Source of the DNA: Brachybacterium endophyticum
GTDB taxonomy: Bacteria; Actinomycetota; Actinomycetes; Actinomycetales; Dermabacteraceae
Direction of reading: 5' to 3'
Assembly: GCF_003130585.1 (NCBI RefSeq)
Contig: NZ_QFKX01000002.1
Location: 558,001 to 622,000, forward strand
Length of the DNA: 64,000 bases
Below, piece after piece: positions 41,901 to 49,917 of this stretch; the stretch's first letter is position 1, and the number at the start of each line of letters is the position of its first letter. The position numbers and the translations under genes are program-made. A model generated the notes under the pieces. That model did not search any database. It saw only the letters and a program-made list of their open reading frames with translations, and was not told the DNA's origin.

Positions 41901-42349
41901 TGGTCACCGAGCGGATGACGCCGCTCACGGTCGCCGGTCAGACCGTCCACCAGATCGGTCTGCCCTACCACTGGGCGCAGGGCACGCACGCCGTCGTCGA
42001 CGGCGACAGCGTCAATGACCTGATCGGGATGAACCTGGACGCGAACACCCAGATCCAGAACTCGAAGGTCACCGCCTGCACGATCCGCCCCGGCCGTCGG
42101 CCCCGCGGGAAGGCGCGCCAGGAGCTGGTCGAGCAGCTGCAGAGGGAAGCGGGTCTCACGCTCTCCACGGGCGACACCCGGGTGACCGCGCCCGACTTCC
42201 CCGAGGGCACCCACCCCGAGGACATCGACCTCTCCACCGGTGAGACCATAGAGGAGAGCTTCGACCTGCCCGCGCACCACCGCCAGGGCCCGCAGAGCCC
42301 GGGGCTGTCGGAGGACGGGAAGCACGAGCAGGGAGGCGAGGAGGACTGA
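38909..42349 (+). CDS. fdhA: Selenocysteine-containing molybdenum formate dehydrogenase, alpha subunit
   Basis: 1146 residues when the UGA at 39473-39475 is read as selenocysteine (residue 189). Without that the gene splits into 188 and 937 residues. The catalytic motif ARI-Sec-HSATVPSLG matches FDH-N type enzymes, where Sec ligates the Mo-bis-MGD cofactor. A 4Fe-4S site is formed by Cys50, Cys53, Cys57 and Cys85. Downstream parts keep the family pattern: MAEAHPVGFQWVMEAK, AGTDVVLLGALINHV, MGNVGRPGSGIMALRGHATIQGSTDI and the C-terminal molybdopterin domain. It oxidises formate to CO2. Unlike E. coli FdnG it has no twin-arginine signal (N-terminus MPRFSFLEWPVVRQLRDGD), so it may stay in the cytoplasm. 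Stop overlaps fdhB start (TGATG). Confidence 0.93.
39473..39505 (+). promoter_or_regulatory. Bacterial SECIS element
   Basis: Numbering from U1 of the UGA: a stem 39487-39493 with 39499-39505 closes a loop holding G23 and U24, and U17 sits opposite G31 where the E. coli fdhF SECIS has its bulged U17. These three bases are the ones SelB needs in E. coli. It recruits SelB carrying Sec-tRNA to the ribosome stalled at UGA. Confidence 0.9.
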
Positions 42350-43365
42350 TGGGACTGCTGTCCGGACCCGAGGCGGATCCCGCGGCCGACGCCGGCTGGG
42401 GCCACGACCACGACCGCAAGGGCTTCTTCACCGACACCTCGATCTGCATCGGCTGCAAGGCCTGCGAAGTGGCGTGCAAGGAGTGGAACCACAATCCGCA
42501 GGACGGCAACCTGCAGATCATGGGCTCCTCCTACGACAACACCGGGTCCCTGGGAGCCAACACCTGGCGGCACGTCGCCTTCGTCGAGCAGGGCAAGGAC
42601 CGCATCGAGGAGGCTCGCGAGACCGGGCGCAAGCTGGTCAGCCTCGGCATGCCCTCGATCGGACCGCGCAGCGGCGCGAGCACGCCCGGCGGTCGGCCCG
42701 GTGAGGACCTCTCCCGCGCCGACACCGCCCCGCCGGACACCCCGGAGTTCCGCTGGCTGATGTCCTCGGACGTGTGCAAGCACTGCACCCACGCGGGCTG
42801 CCTGGACGTGTGCCCCACCGGCGCGCTGTTCCGCACCGAGTTCGGCACCGTGGTCGTGCAGGAGGACATCTGCAACGGCTGCGGCACCTGCGTGGGCGGC
42901 TGCCCCTTCGGCGTCATCGAGCGCCGCGACGACGGCACCGTCGCCCCCAAGGGCCAGCGCGGTCGCGTGCAGCAGGACGTGCCCAACAAGGGCACCGCCA
43001 ACAAGTGCACCCTCTGCTACGACCGTCTGGTGGAGGGCGAGGAACCCGCCTGCGCGAAGACCTGCCCCACCACCTCGATCAAGTTCGGCGACCACGACGA
43101 CATGGTCGAATCGGCCCACGAGCGCATCGCCCAGCTGCACGAACAGGGGATGACCGAGGCCCGCCTCTACGGGGCGAACCCCGAGGACGGCGTGGGAGGG
43201 ACCGGTTCGGTCTTCCTGCTCCTGGACGAGCCCGAGGTCTACGGCCTGCCCCCGGATCCGCAGGTGCCGACCAAGGACCTGCCGCACATGTACCGCACCG
43301 CCGCCGTCGCCATGGGCGGGATGCTGGCCGCGACCGCCCTCGCCTTCCTGGGAGGACGCCGGTGA
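42349..43365 (+). CDS. fdhB: Formate dehydrogenase iron-sulfur (beta) subunit
   Basis: 338 residues. A polyferredoxin-type electron conduit with four Cys clusters: CIGCKACEVACKEWN (Cys33-43), CKHCTHAGCLDVCPTGAL, CNGCGTCVGGCPFGVIE and CTLCYDRLVEGEEPACAKTCPTTS, enough for four 4Fe-4S centres. A C-terminal hydrophobic helix (about 317-334, AVAMGGMLAATALAFLGG) would anchor it to the membrane. The insert at about 55-130 is longer than in E. coli FdnH. Translation is coupled on both sides: its ATG overlaps the fdhA stop and its stop overlaps the next GTG. Confidence 0.92.
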   Translation: MGLLSGPEADPAADAGWGHDHDRKGFFTDTSICIGCKACEVACKEWNHNPQDGNLQIMGSSYDNTGSLGANTWRHVAFVEQGKDRIEEARETGRKLVSLGMPSIGPRSGASTPGGRPGEDLSRADTAPPDTPEFRWLMSSDVCKHCTHAGCLDVCPTGALFRTEFGTVVVQEDICNGCGTCVGGCPFGVIERRDDGTVAPKGQRGRVQQDVPNKGTANKCTLCYDRLVEGEEPACAKTCPTTSIKFGDHDDMVESAHERIAQLHEQGMTEARLYGANPEDGVGGTGSVFLLLDEPEVYGLPPDPQVPTKDLPHMYRTAAVAMGGMLAATALAFLGGRR

Positions 43366-44471
43366 CCCACTCCTCCTACGACGAGTACCGCCAGCCCGAG
43401 CCCGAGGGCGGACGCAGGAAGCGGGGCGGGGGCGGCAAGCGGCGTCGCCGCAGCCCGCTCGACGGCGGCGCCGGAGGTGACGGCTCGCACGAGATGGCGA
43501 TGGTCGAGGACGTCGAGTTCGAGTCCTACTACGGCCGTCCCGTGGTCAAGGCGCCCCCGTGGGAGACCCCGATCGGGATCTACCTCTTCGTGGGAGGGCT
43601 GGCCGGCGCCTCCGGTCTGCTGCAGGCCGGCGCCGCCCTCAGCGGCAACGCCGAGCTGCGCCGCACCGCGCGCCTGGTCGCGATCGGCGCCGTGGGCGTG
43701 GGGACACCCGCCCTGGTCATCGACCTGGGGCGCCCCGAGCGCTTCCTGCACATGATGCGCGTGTTCAAGGTGAGCTCCCCGATGAGCCTGGGCACCTGGA
43801 TCCTCAGCTCGTATGCGACCGGTGCGGGCATGACCGCCGCCAACGAGGTCGACCGGATGACGGGGGAGCGGCTCCCGCTGGGGCCACTGCGCCCGCTGCT
43901 GCGCCTCGCCGAGGGGCCGTCGGCCGCGCTGCAGGGCGTGATGGGCGCCCCGCTCGCCGCCTACACCGCCGTGCTGCTGGGCGACACCGCTGTTCCGACC
44001 TGGAACGCCGCGCGCCACGGGCTGCCCTACGTGTTCGTCTCCTCGGCGAGCCTCGCTGCGGGCGGCATGGCGATGGCCCTGACCTCCCGGAGGAACGCGG
44101 GCCCCGCACGTCTGCTGGCCGCGGCGGGCGTCGTCGGCGACATCGTGGGCATGCACTACACCAAGTCCAGGATGCATCCGCTGGAATCGGAGCCCCTCGA
44201 GGAAGGCACCCCCGGGAAGCTCCTGACCTGGGCCGAGCGTCTCGCGGTCGCGGGCGGCATCGGCACCCTGTTCGCGCGGCGCAGCCGCACCATCGCGGTG
44301 GCGAGCGGACTGGCGCTCGCGGGAGCTTCCGCGCTCACCCGCTTCGGCGTGCTGCACGCGGGGCACGAGTCGGTGAAGGATCCGCGACGGGTGATGATCC
44401 CGCAGAAGGATCGCCTCGAGAAACGCCGCGCCGCCGGTATCACGGGGGATTCGATCACCACGGGGTGGTGA
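43362..44471 (+). CDS. nrfD: NrfD/PsrC-family membrane quinone-interacting subunit
   Basis: 369 residues. A basic, Gly/Arg-rich N-terminus (about 1-45), then PPWETPIGIYLFVGGLAGASG opening a set of about eight hydrophobic helices of the NrfD family (DLGRPERFLHMMRVFKVSSPMSLGTWIL is diagnostic). It replaces the cytochrome b556 subunit of E. coli FDH-N and would pass electrons between the iron-sulfur subunit and menaquinone without haem. Starts with GTG overlapping the fdhB stop (GTGA). Confidence 0.88.
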   Translation: MTHSSYDEYRQPEPEGGRRKRGGGGKRRRRSPLDGGAGGDGSHEMAMVEDVEFESYYGRPVVKAPPWETPIGIYLFVGGLAGASGLLQAGAALSGNAELRRTARLVAIGAVGVGTPALVIDLGRPERFLHMMRVFKVSSPMSLGTWILSSYATGAGMTAANEVDRMTGERLPLGPLRPLLRLAEGPSAALQGVMGAPLAAYTAVLLGDTAVPTWNAARHGLPYVFVSSASLAAGGMAMALTSRRNAGPARLLAAAGVVGDIVGMHYTKSRMHPLESEPLEEGTPGKLLTWAERLAVAGGIGTLFARRSRTIAVASGLALAGASALTRFGVLHAGHESVKDPRRVMIPQKDRLEKRRAAGITGDSITTGW

Positions 44472-44539
44472 GGCGGGCCGCGAGCCACGGTGACGGATAA
44501 GAACGGGACGTAACGGGTGCTCTGGTGTTGGATCGGGGC

Positions 44540-45367
44540 ATGACCACCGAGCAGACCTGGCTCATCACGGGCGCGAGCGGAGGCCTGGGCCTCGCCCTCG
44601 TGCAGCGAGCGCTGGCAGAAGGGCACCGGGTCGTCGCGACGACCCGCGGATCGGCGCTCCCCGTCTCCCACCCCCGGCTGACGGTCTTCCCACTCGACCT
44701 CACCGACCGGGCGGCGTGCCACCAAGCCGTGGACGATGCCGTCCGCGCGACGGGGCGACTGGACGCCCTCGTGAACAATGCCGGCTACGGCCTGGTGGGC
44801 GCCGTCGAGGAGGTCACGGAGGACGAGGCGCGCGCCATCCTCGAGGTGGATCTGCTCGGCCCGCTGTGGCTGAGCCAGGCCGCCCTGCCGAGGATGCGGG
44901 CCGGCGGCGGGGACATCGTCCAGATCTCCTCCGTCGGCGCCGTGGGATCGATGCCGTTCTTCGGTCTCTACAACGCCGCCAAATGGGGACTCGAAGGCTT
45001 CAGCGAGGCGCTCGCGGCGGAGGCGGCGCCGATGGGAGTGCGGGTGACCATCGCCGAGATCGGGGCGATGGACACGCAGTGGGCGACCGCGGGCATGCAG
45101 TTCAGCAGCCCTTTGGACGCCTACGACACGCTGCGTGAGGGCGTCCTCGGCACGGCGGAGGTGCCCTGGGACAGCGAGCCCGGCGCGACCGGGGGCGGGA
45201 CGCCGCCCGATGCCGTCGCCGCGCAGCTCCTCGCCCACGTGGCCCGGCGTTCCGGCAGCCCGCTGCGACTCGTGCTCGGCGAGGACGCCGCCGACCAGAT
45301 CTCGAGCGTGCTCGACCTGCGACAGCAGGACTACGCCGGGCAGCTCCCGCCGTCGACACGCGAGTGA
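44540..45367 (+). CDS. Short-chain dehydrogenase/reductase
   Basis: 275 residues, classical SDR. Cofactor motif TGASGGLG (residues about 11-18), NNAGYG, catalytic Ser in QISSVGAVG and the Tyr-x-x-x-Lys of LYNAAKWGLEG. An Arg/Thr in the beta2 loop (ATTRGS) favours NADP. The C-terminal part is typical of reductases acting on small carbonyl compounds; the substrate is unknown. It starts 68 bases after nrfD and may be a separate unit. GTG at 44525 in frame is an alternative start. Confidence 0.82.
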   Translation: MTTEQTWLITGASGGLGLALVQRALAEGHRVVATTRGSALPVSHPRLTVFPLDLTDRAACHQAVDDAVRATGRLDALVNNAGYGLVGAVEEVTEDEARAILEVDLLGPLWLSQAALPRMRAGGGDIVQISSVGAVGSMPFFGLYNAAKWGLEGFSEALAAEAAPMGVRVTIAEIGAMDTQWATAGMQFSSPLDAYDTLREGVLGTAEVPWDSEPGATGGGTPPDAVAAQLLAHVARRSGSPLRLVLGEDAADQISSVLDLRQQDYAGQLPPSTRE

Positions 45368-45458
45368 CCCGGCTTCCGTCCAGCGCGGAGGGTCAGGTGC
45401 TGCGGAGGTGATCCGTCCGGTCGGGCGAGCCGCCGCGACGGATGCGGGGCAACGCGCG

Positions 45459-46505
45459 TCAGCGGATCCGGAGCGTTCCCGCGGGAACGTCGGCCGACGC
45501 CGCGACCGTCTCACCGATCACCGGATAGCCCGGGACCTCGCCCACGACGAGCAGCCCGCCGCTGGTCTGCGCGTCCGCGAGGACCAGCAGGTCGTCCTCG
45601 GTGATGCCGGTGTCCACCTGCAGGTGCTCGCGGACCCAGTCGAGGTTCCGGCGGGTGCCGCCGGAGACGAACCCGTCCCGCAGCGCCTCGGCCGCGCCGT
45701 CGACCAACGGGAGCGCACCGCGCTCGATCACCGCGGCGGTCCCCGAGGCGCGCATCATCTTGAACAGGTGCCCGAGCAGTCCGAACCCGGTCACGTCGGT
45801 CGCCGCGCGGACCCCCGCCGCGAGGGCGGCCCTCGCGGCATCGCGGTTCAGCGTCGTCATCGTCTCGATCGCTGCGGGGAACGCGTCGCCGGTGGCCTTG
45901 TGACGGTTGTTCAGCAGGCCCACCCCGATCGGCTTGGTGAGCGTGAGCGGCAGGCCCGGCTCGGCGGCGTCGTTGCGCAGCAGTCGATCCGGATGCGCGG
46001 TCCCGGTGACCGCCATCCCGTACTTCGGCTCCGGATCATCCACGCTGTGTCCGCCGATCACCGGGACACCGGCCTGCGCGGCGACGTCCAGGCCGCCCCG
46101 CAGCACCTCGCGCAGCAGCTCGTAGGGCAGGGTCTCGCGGGGCCAGCCCACCAGGTTGATCGCCACCACCGGGTCGCCGCCCATCGCGTAGATGTCCGAG
46201 AGGGCGTTCGCGGCGGCGATCCGCCCCCAGTCGAAGGCGTCGTCGACCACCGGGGTGAAGAAGTCGGCCGTGGAGAGGACGGCGAGATCCTCGCGGACCC
46301 GGACGGCTGCGGCGTCGTCACCGTCGTCCAGTCCGACGATCACATCGCCCGCGGACTGGCCGGCGAGGGCGGAGACGGCCTCCTCGAGCTCGCCCGCCGG
46401 GATCTTGCTCGCGCAGCCCCCGCCGTGGGCCATCGTCGTCAGCCGCACGGAGATCGACGGCGTCGAGGTCGTCAGCGGGGTGGGGACGGAGTCGTCGGGA
46501 GCCAT
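45459..46505 (-). CDS. selD: Selenide, water dikinase (selenophosphate synthetase)
   Basis: 348 residues, as in E. coli SelD. It makes selenophosphate from selenide and ATP, the selenium donor for Sec-tRNA. The catalytic loop HGGGCASKIP has Cys31 and Lys34, so this SelD uses Cys rather than Sec at that position. ATP-binding aspartates occur in VIVGLDDGDDAAAV; STADFFTPVVDD, IAAANALSDIYAMGG and the HSVDDPEPKYGMAVTG segment follow. The gene faces away from the tRNA-Sec/selAB unit, with 90 bases between. TAGACT 7 bases before the ATG indicates a leaderless start. Confidence 0.95.
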   Translation of the reverse strand: MAPDDSVPTPLTTSTPSISVRLTTMAHGGGCASKIPAGELEEAVSALAGQSAGDVIVGLDDGDDAAAVRVREDLAVLSTADFFTPVVDDAFDWGRIAAANALSDIYAMGGDPVVAINLVGWPRETLPYELLREVLRGGLDVAAQAGVPVIGGHSVDDPEPKYGMAVTGTAHPDRLLRNDAAEPGLPLTLTKPIGVGLLNNRHKATGDAFPAAIETMTTLNRDAARAALAAGVRAATDVTGFGLLGHLFKMMRASGTAAVIERGALPLVDGAAEALRDGFVSGGTRRNLDWVREHLQVDTGITEDDLLVLADAQTSGGLLVVGEVPGYPVIGETVAASADVPAGTLRIR

Positions 46506-46512
46506 GATGTCG

Positions 46513-46518
46513 AGTCTA
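46513..46518 (-). promoter_or_regulatory. -10-like hexamer of selD (leaderless)
   Basis: TAGACT on the minus strand, 7 bases before the ATG at 46505. Confidence 0.5.
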
Positions 46519-46582
46519 GGACCGCCGGGGCCGGGCGGGCAGGGCGACGACCGCCCCTCCCGGACGGCACGCGCAGGGGCGA

Positions 46583-46588
46583 TAGGAT
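46583..46588 (+). promoter_or_regulatory. -10-like hexamer of selC-selA-selB
   Basis: TAGGAT with 7 bases to the first base of tRNA-Sec, the spacing expected for a transcription start at the tRNA 5' end. Confidence 0.55.
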
Positions 46589-46595
46589 CGACCAC

Positions 46596-46690
46596 GGAGG
46601 CGTACGTGTCCTGGTGGGCACCCCAGTCTTCAAAACTGGTGAGACCGAGGACCTCGGTCTGGCGGGTTCGATTCCCGTCCGCCTCCGCCA
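46596..46690 (+). tRNA. selC: tRNA-Sec (anticodon TCA)
   Basis: 95 bases including encoded GCCA. Hallmarks of a selenocysteine tRNA: anticodon TCA at 46630-46632 in loop CTTCAAA, a 6-bp D-stem (46606-46611 with 46616-46621) with a 4-base loop, a long variable arm of about 9 bp (AGACCGAGG/CCTCGGTCT), and an extended acceptor GGAGGCG/CGCCTCC whose eighth pair (T603-C679 in window numbering 46603/46679) is mismatched. It supplies Sec for the UGA in fdhA. selA begins 84 bases after it, without an obvious terminator, so they may share a transcript. Confidence 0.95.
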
Positions 46691-46774
46691 CATCCGATCC
46701 CTGCATCCGACGATCCTCCGGCGCCGCGCAGCCGGCCGGGCTCAGGTGCACCGCGCCGAGGAGGAGCCGCACTC

Positions 46775-48097
46775 GTGGCAGAGACCGATCCCCGCCGCCG
46801 CATCCCGCGCACCGACCGCCTGCTCGCCCTCCCGGAGGTCGCACGGGCGAGCGCGAGCATGGGGGAGCGGGTGGTCCGTGAGCTCGTGCGCGCCGTCCAG
46901 GACCGCGCGCGCAGCGGCCAGATCTCCCCGGAGCAGGTGGAGCAGGAGCTGCTGGCCGGCATCGGCGGCGCGGGGGCGCACTCGCTGCGGCCGGTGCTGA
47001 ACGCGACCGGCGTCATCGTCCACACGAACCTCGGTCGTGCCCCGCTCTCCGCCGCCGCCCGGGCCGCGCTGCAGGACGCCTCCGGATACACCGACGTCGA
47101 GTTCGACCTCCCCTCGGGGCAGCGCTCCCGCCGCGGCGCCGCCGCCCGCACGGCGCTGCTCGAGGCCTGCCCGGCCGCGGAGGACGCGCTGATCGTGAAC
47201 AACGGCGCCGCCGCGCTGCTGCTGGCGACCACGGCGCTGGCGGGGACCGGCGAGGTCGTCCTCTCGCGCGGGGAGATGATCGAGATCGGCGCGGGCTTCC
47301 GCCTCCCGGACCTCGTCGCCTCGACCGGCACCCGGATCCGCGAGATCGGCACCACCAACCGCACCCACGCGGACGACTACCGCGCGGCGATCGGCCCCGA
47401 CACCGGTGCGGTCCTGCGCATCCACGCGAGCAACTACCGCATCAGCGGATTCACCTCCGCCGTCCCGGTCGCCGAGCTCGCTGACGTCTGCCACCGGGCC
47501 GACCTCCCGCTCGTGGTCGACCTCGGCAGCGGGCTCCTCGAGCCCGATCCTGTCCTCCCGGAGGAGCCGGCCCTGGGGACGGCGCTGCGCGACGGCGCCG
47601 ACCTCGTCATCGCCTCGGGCGACAAGCTGCTGGGGGGGCCCCAGGCCGGGATCCTGCTGGGACGTGCCGAGGTGGTCGCTCGCCTCGCCCGTCACCCGAT
47701 GTCCCGCGCGATGCGGGCCGACAAGCTCGCGCTCGCCGCCCTCGAAGCGACCCTGCGGGGCCCCGAGCCGCCGGTTCCGGCCGCCCTGCACGCCGACCCG
47801 GAGGCCCTGCGCACGCGCACCACGGCCCTCGCCGACCAGGTCGGCGGGCAGGTCGTCGCGCACGAGGGGCGCGTCGGCGGGGGAGGGGGCGCGGAGGTGC
47901 CGCTGCCCGGCTGGGCGCTGGCCCTGCCCGAGCACCTCGCCGAGCCGCTGCGACGCGGGGACCCGGCCGTCGTCGGCACCGTGCGCGACGGCGCGTGCCT
48001 GCTGGACCTGCGCTGCATCCCCGCCGCCCAGGACGTCGACCTCGCCCGCGCCGTGCGTGCCGCGCAGGGAGCGGGCGCCGCCCAGGAGGACGCATGA
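46775..48097 (+). CDS. selA: L-seryl-tRNA(Sec) selenium transferase
   Basis: 440 residues. PLP enzyme that converts Ser-tRNA(Sec) to Sec-tRNA(Sec) with selenophosphate. N-terminal helical tRNA-binding part (IPRTDRLLALPEVARA), then ATGVIVHTNLGRAPLS and NNGAAALLLATTAL; the PLP lysine is Lys284 in ASGDKLLGGPQAGI. The C-terminal segment RTVRDGACLLDLR-like (GTVRDGACLLDLR) closes the small domain. Start is a GTG after GAGGAGGAG. Its stop overlaps the selB ATG. Confidence 0.95.
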   Translation: MAETDPRRRIPRTDRLLALPEVARASASMGERVVRELVRAVQDRARSGQISPEQVEQELLAGIGGAGAHSLRPVLNATGVIVHTNLGRAPLSAAARAALQDASGYTDVEFDLPSGQRSRRGAAARTALLEACPAAEDALIVNNGAAALLLATTALAGTGEVVLSRGEMIEIGAGFRLPDLVASTGTRIREIGTTNRTHADDYRAAIGPDTGAVLRIHASNYRISGFTSAVPVAELADVCHRADLPLVVDLGSGLLEPDPVLPEEPALGTALRDGADLVIASGDKLLGGPQAGILLGRAEVVARLARHPMSRAMRADKLALAALEATLRGPEPPVPAALHADPEALRTRTTALADQVGGQVVAHEGRVGGGGGAEVPLPGWALALPEHLAEPLRRGDPAVVGTVRDGACLLDLRCIPAAQDVDLARAVRAAQGAGAAQEDA

Positions 48098-49911
48098 TCG
48101 AGCGCGTCGTCGCGACCGCCGGTCACGTCGACCACGGCAAGTCGGCCCTGGTGCGCGCTCTCACCGGCCTCGACACGGACCGCTGGGCCGAGGAGAAGCG
48201 TCGCGGACTGACCATCGACCTCGGCTTCGCCTGGTCCCGCCTGCCCAGTGGGCGGGAGGTCTCCTTCGTCGACGTGCCCGGCCACGAGCGCTTCCTGGGC
48301 AACATGCTCGCCGGTCTCGGCCCCGCGCCGATCGTCTGCTTCGTCGTCGCCGCCGACGAGGGCTGGCAGGCCCAGTCCGACGACCACCGCGATGCCGTCG
48401 CAGCCCTGGGCATCGACACCGGCCTCCTCGTCATCACCCGCGCCGATCTCGCCGAGGACGGCCCCGAGGGTGTGGAGGCGGTGGTCGCACGGGCCCGCGC
48501 CGAGCTCGCCTCGACGGGACTCGCCCATGCCCCGCTCGTCATCACCTCGGCCCGCACCGGGCAGGGCATCGAGGAGCTGCGCACCGTGCTCGACGGTGTG
48601 CTCGAGCGTGCCCCCGAGCCCTCCCCGGACGCGCCGCTGCGGCTGTGGGTCGACCGCTCCTTCACGATCACCGGCGCCGGGACCGTGGTCACCGGGACCC
48701 TCGCGAACGGGACGCTCCGCGAGGGCGACCGCCTCCACCTGATCGGCGCCGAGGGCGCGGCCGCCGGCGAGGGCACGCCGGTCACCGTGCGCGGCCTGCA
48801 GAGTCGTGAGCGTCCTGCCGAAGCGCTCGGCCCCGTCTGCCGCGCCGCGATCAACCTGCGCGGCATCGACGCCGGGACGATCGCGCGCGGGGATGCGCTG
48901 GTCACCCCCGGGGCGTTCGAGCCCGTCGCCGTGGTCGACGTCCGCCGGTGCACAGGAGCCCTGCTCGAGGACGTGCCCAGGGAGGCCGTCGTCCATGCCG
49001 GCAGCGCGGCGGTGCCGGCCCGGGTGCGGGGCCTCGGTCCCGAGCACGCGCGGATCACCCTCGAACGGGCGCTGCCCCTGCGCGTGGGTGATCGGGTGCT
49101 GCTGCGGGGCAGCGGGGAACATGCGGTGCTCGGCGGGGCCCGGATCCTCGACGTCGACCCGCCCGAGCTGACGCGCCGGGGAGATGGCGGACGCCGCGCA
49201 CGCACGCTCGCCACGATCTCACCGGTGGGCGACGTGGTGCACGAGACCGCCCGCCGCGGGGCGATCCGCGAGGACCGGCTGCGACGCATGGGCGTGCACG
49301 TGCCCGATCCGCTGCCCGCGGCCGTGCGACGCCTGCGCGACTGGCTCGTGGACGTCGACGCGATCGGCCGCTGGGCCTCCACCCTGCGGGACGCCCTCAC
49401 CGTGGAGAGCACCCGCGACCCTCTGTCGCCGGGGATCAGCCGGGGCGCGGCACTCGACCTTCTCGGTCTTCCCGACGGCGGGCTGCTCGAGCCCGTGCTC
49501 GAGAGCGCCCGGCTCGTCCAGCGGGACGGCCGCATCGCCGACCCGGACGCGGCCCCGGGGCTGGGCGCGGTCGAACCCCGCGTCGCGACGCTCGAGTCCC
49601 GCCTGCGGTCCGAGCCCTTCCGGGCACCCGAGGCCGATGATCTGGCCGCGCTGGACCTGGGAGCACGCGAACTCGCGGCCGCCGAGGCGCAGGGCCGTCT
49701 GCTGCGTCTGCCGGACGGGGTGGTCCTGCTGCCCTCGGCTCCCGCCCTCGCCATGCGCGAGCTCGCACGACTGGATCAGCCCTTCACCCTCAGCGCGGCC
49801 CGGCAGGCGCTCGGGACCACCCGCCGGGTCGCCGTCCCGCTGCTCGAGCACCTCGATGACCGCGGATGGACGCGGCGCGTGGACGGCTCCCGCCGGGAGG
49901 TCGTGCGCTGA
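48094..49911 (+). CDS. selB: Selenocysteine-specific elongation factor
   Basis: 605 residues. EF-Tu-like GTPase that delivers Sec-tRNA(Sec) to UGA codons marked by a SECIS. G1 GHVDHGKS (residues 10-17), the switch region RGLTIDLGFAW, G3 DVPGHERF and a G4 variant TRAD. Domains II-III (about 180-350) follow, then a C-terminal winged-helix domain IV (about 390-605) that reads the SECIS hairpin. The ATG overlaps the selA stop (ATGA). The stop lies 6 bases from the convergent valS stop; no terminator is seen. Confidence 0.95.
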   Translation: MIERVVATAGHVDHGKSALVRALTGLDTDRWAEEKRRGLTIDLGFAWSRLPSGREVSFVDVPGHERFLGNMLAGLGPAPIVCFVVAADEGWQAQSDDHRDAVAALGIDTGLLVITRADLAEDGPEGVEAVVARARAELASTGLAHAPLVITSARTGQGIEELRTVLDGVLERAPEPSPDAPLRLWVDRSFTITGAGTVVTGTLANGTLREGDRLHLIGAEGAAAGEGTPVTVRGLQSRERPAEALGPVCRAAINLRGIDAGTIARGDALVTPGAFEPVAVVDVRRCTGALLEDVPREAVVHAGSAAVPARVRGLGPEHARITLERALPLRVGDRVLLRGSGEHAVLGGARILDVDPPELTRRGDGGRRARTLATISPVGDVVHETARRGAIREDRLRRMGVHVPDPLPAAVRRLRDWLVDVDAIGRWASTLRDALTVESTRDPLSPGISRGAALDLLGLPDGGLLEPVLESARLVQRDGRIADPDAAPGLGAVEPRVATLESRLRSEPFRAPEADDLAALDLGARELAAAEAQGRLLRLPDGVVLLPSAPALAMRELARLDQPFTLSAARQALGTTRRVAVPLLEHLDDRGWTRRVDGSRREVVR

Positions 49912-49917
49912 GAGGGG

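Noticed and set aside
38762..42325. A very long minus-strand open frame opposite fdhA, and similar long frames opposite tig, guaB1 and other genes
   Set aside because: High GC leaves few stop codons; these frames lack domains or ribosome sites and mirror the codon bias of the real gene on the other strand.
46412..46416. Selenocysteine in SelD itself
   Set aside because: The catalytic position is a cysteine codon (Cys31); no in-frame UGA occurs.
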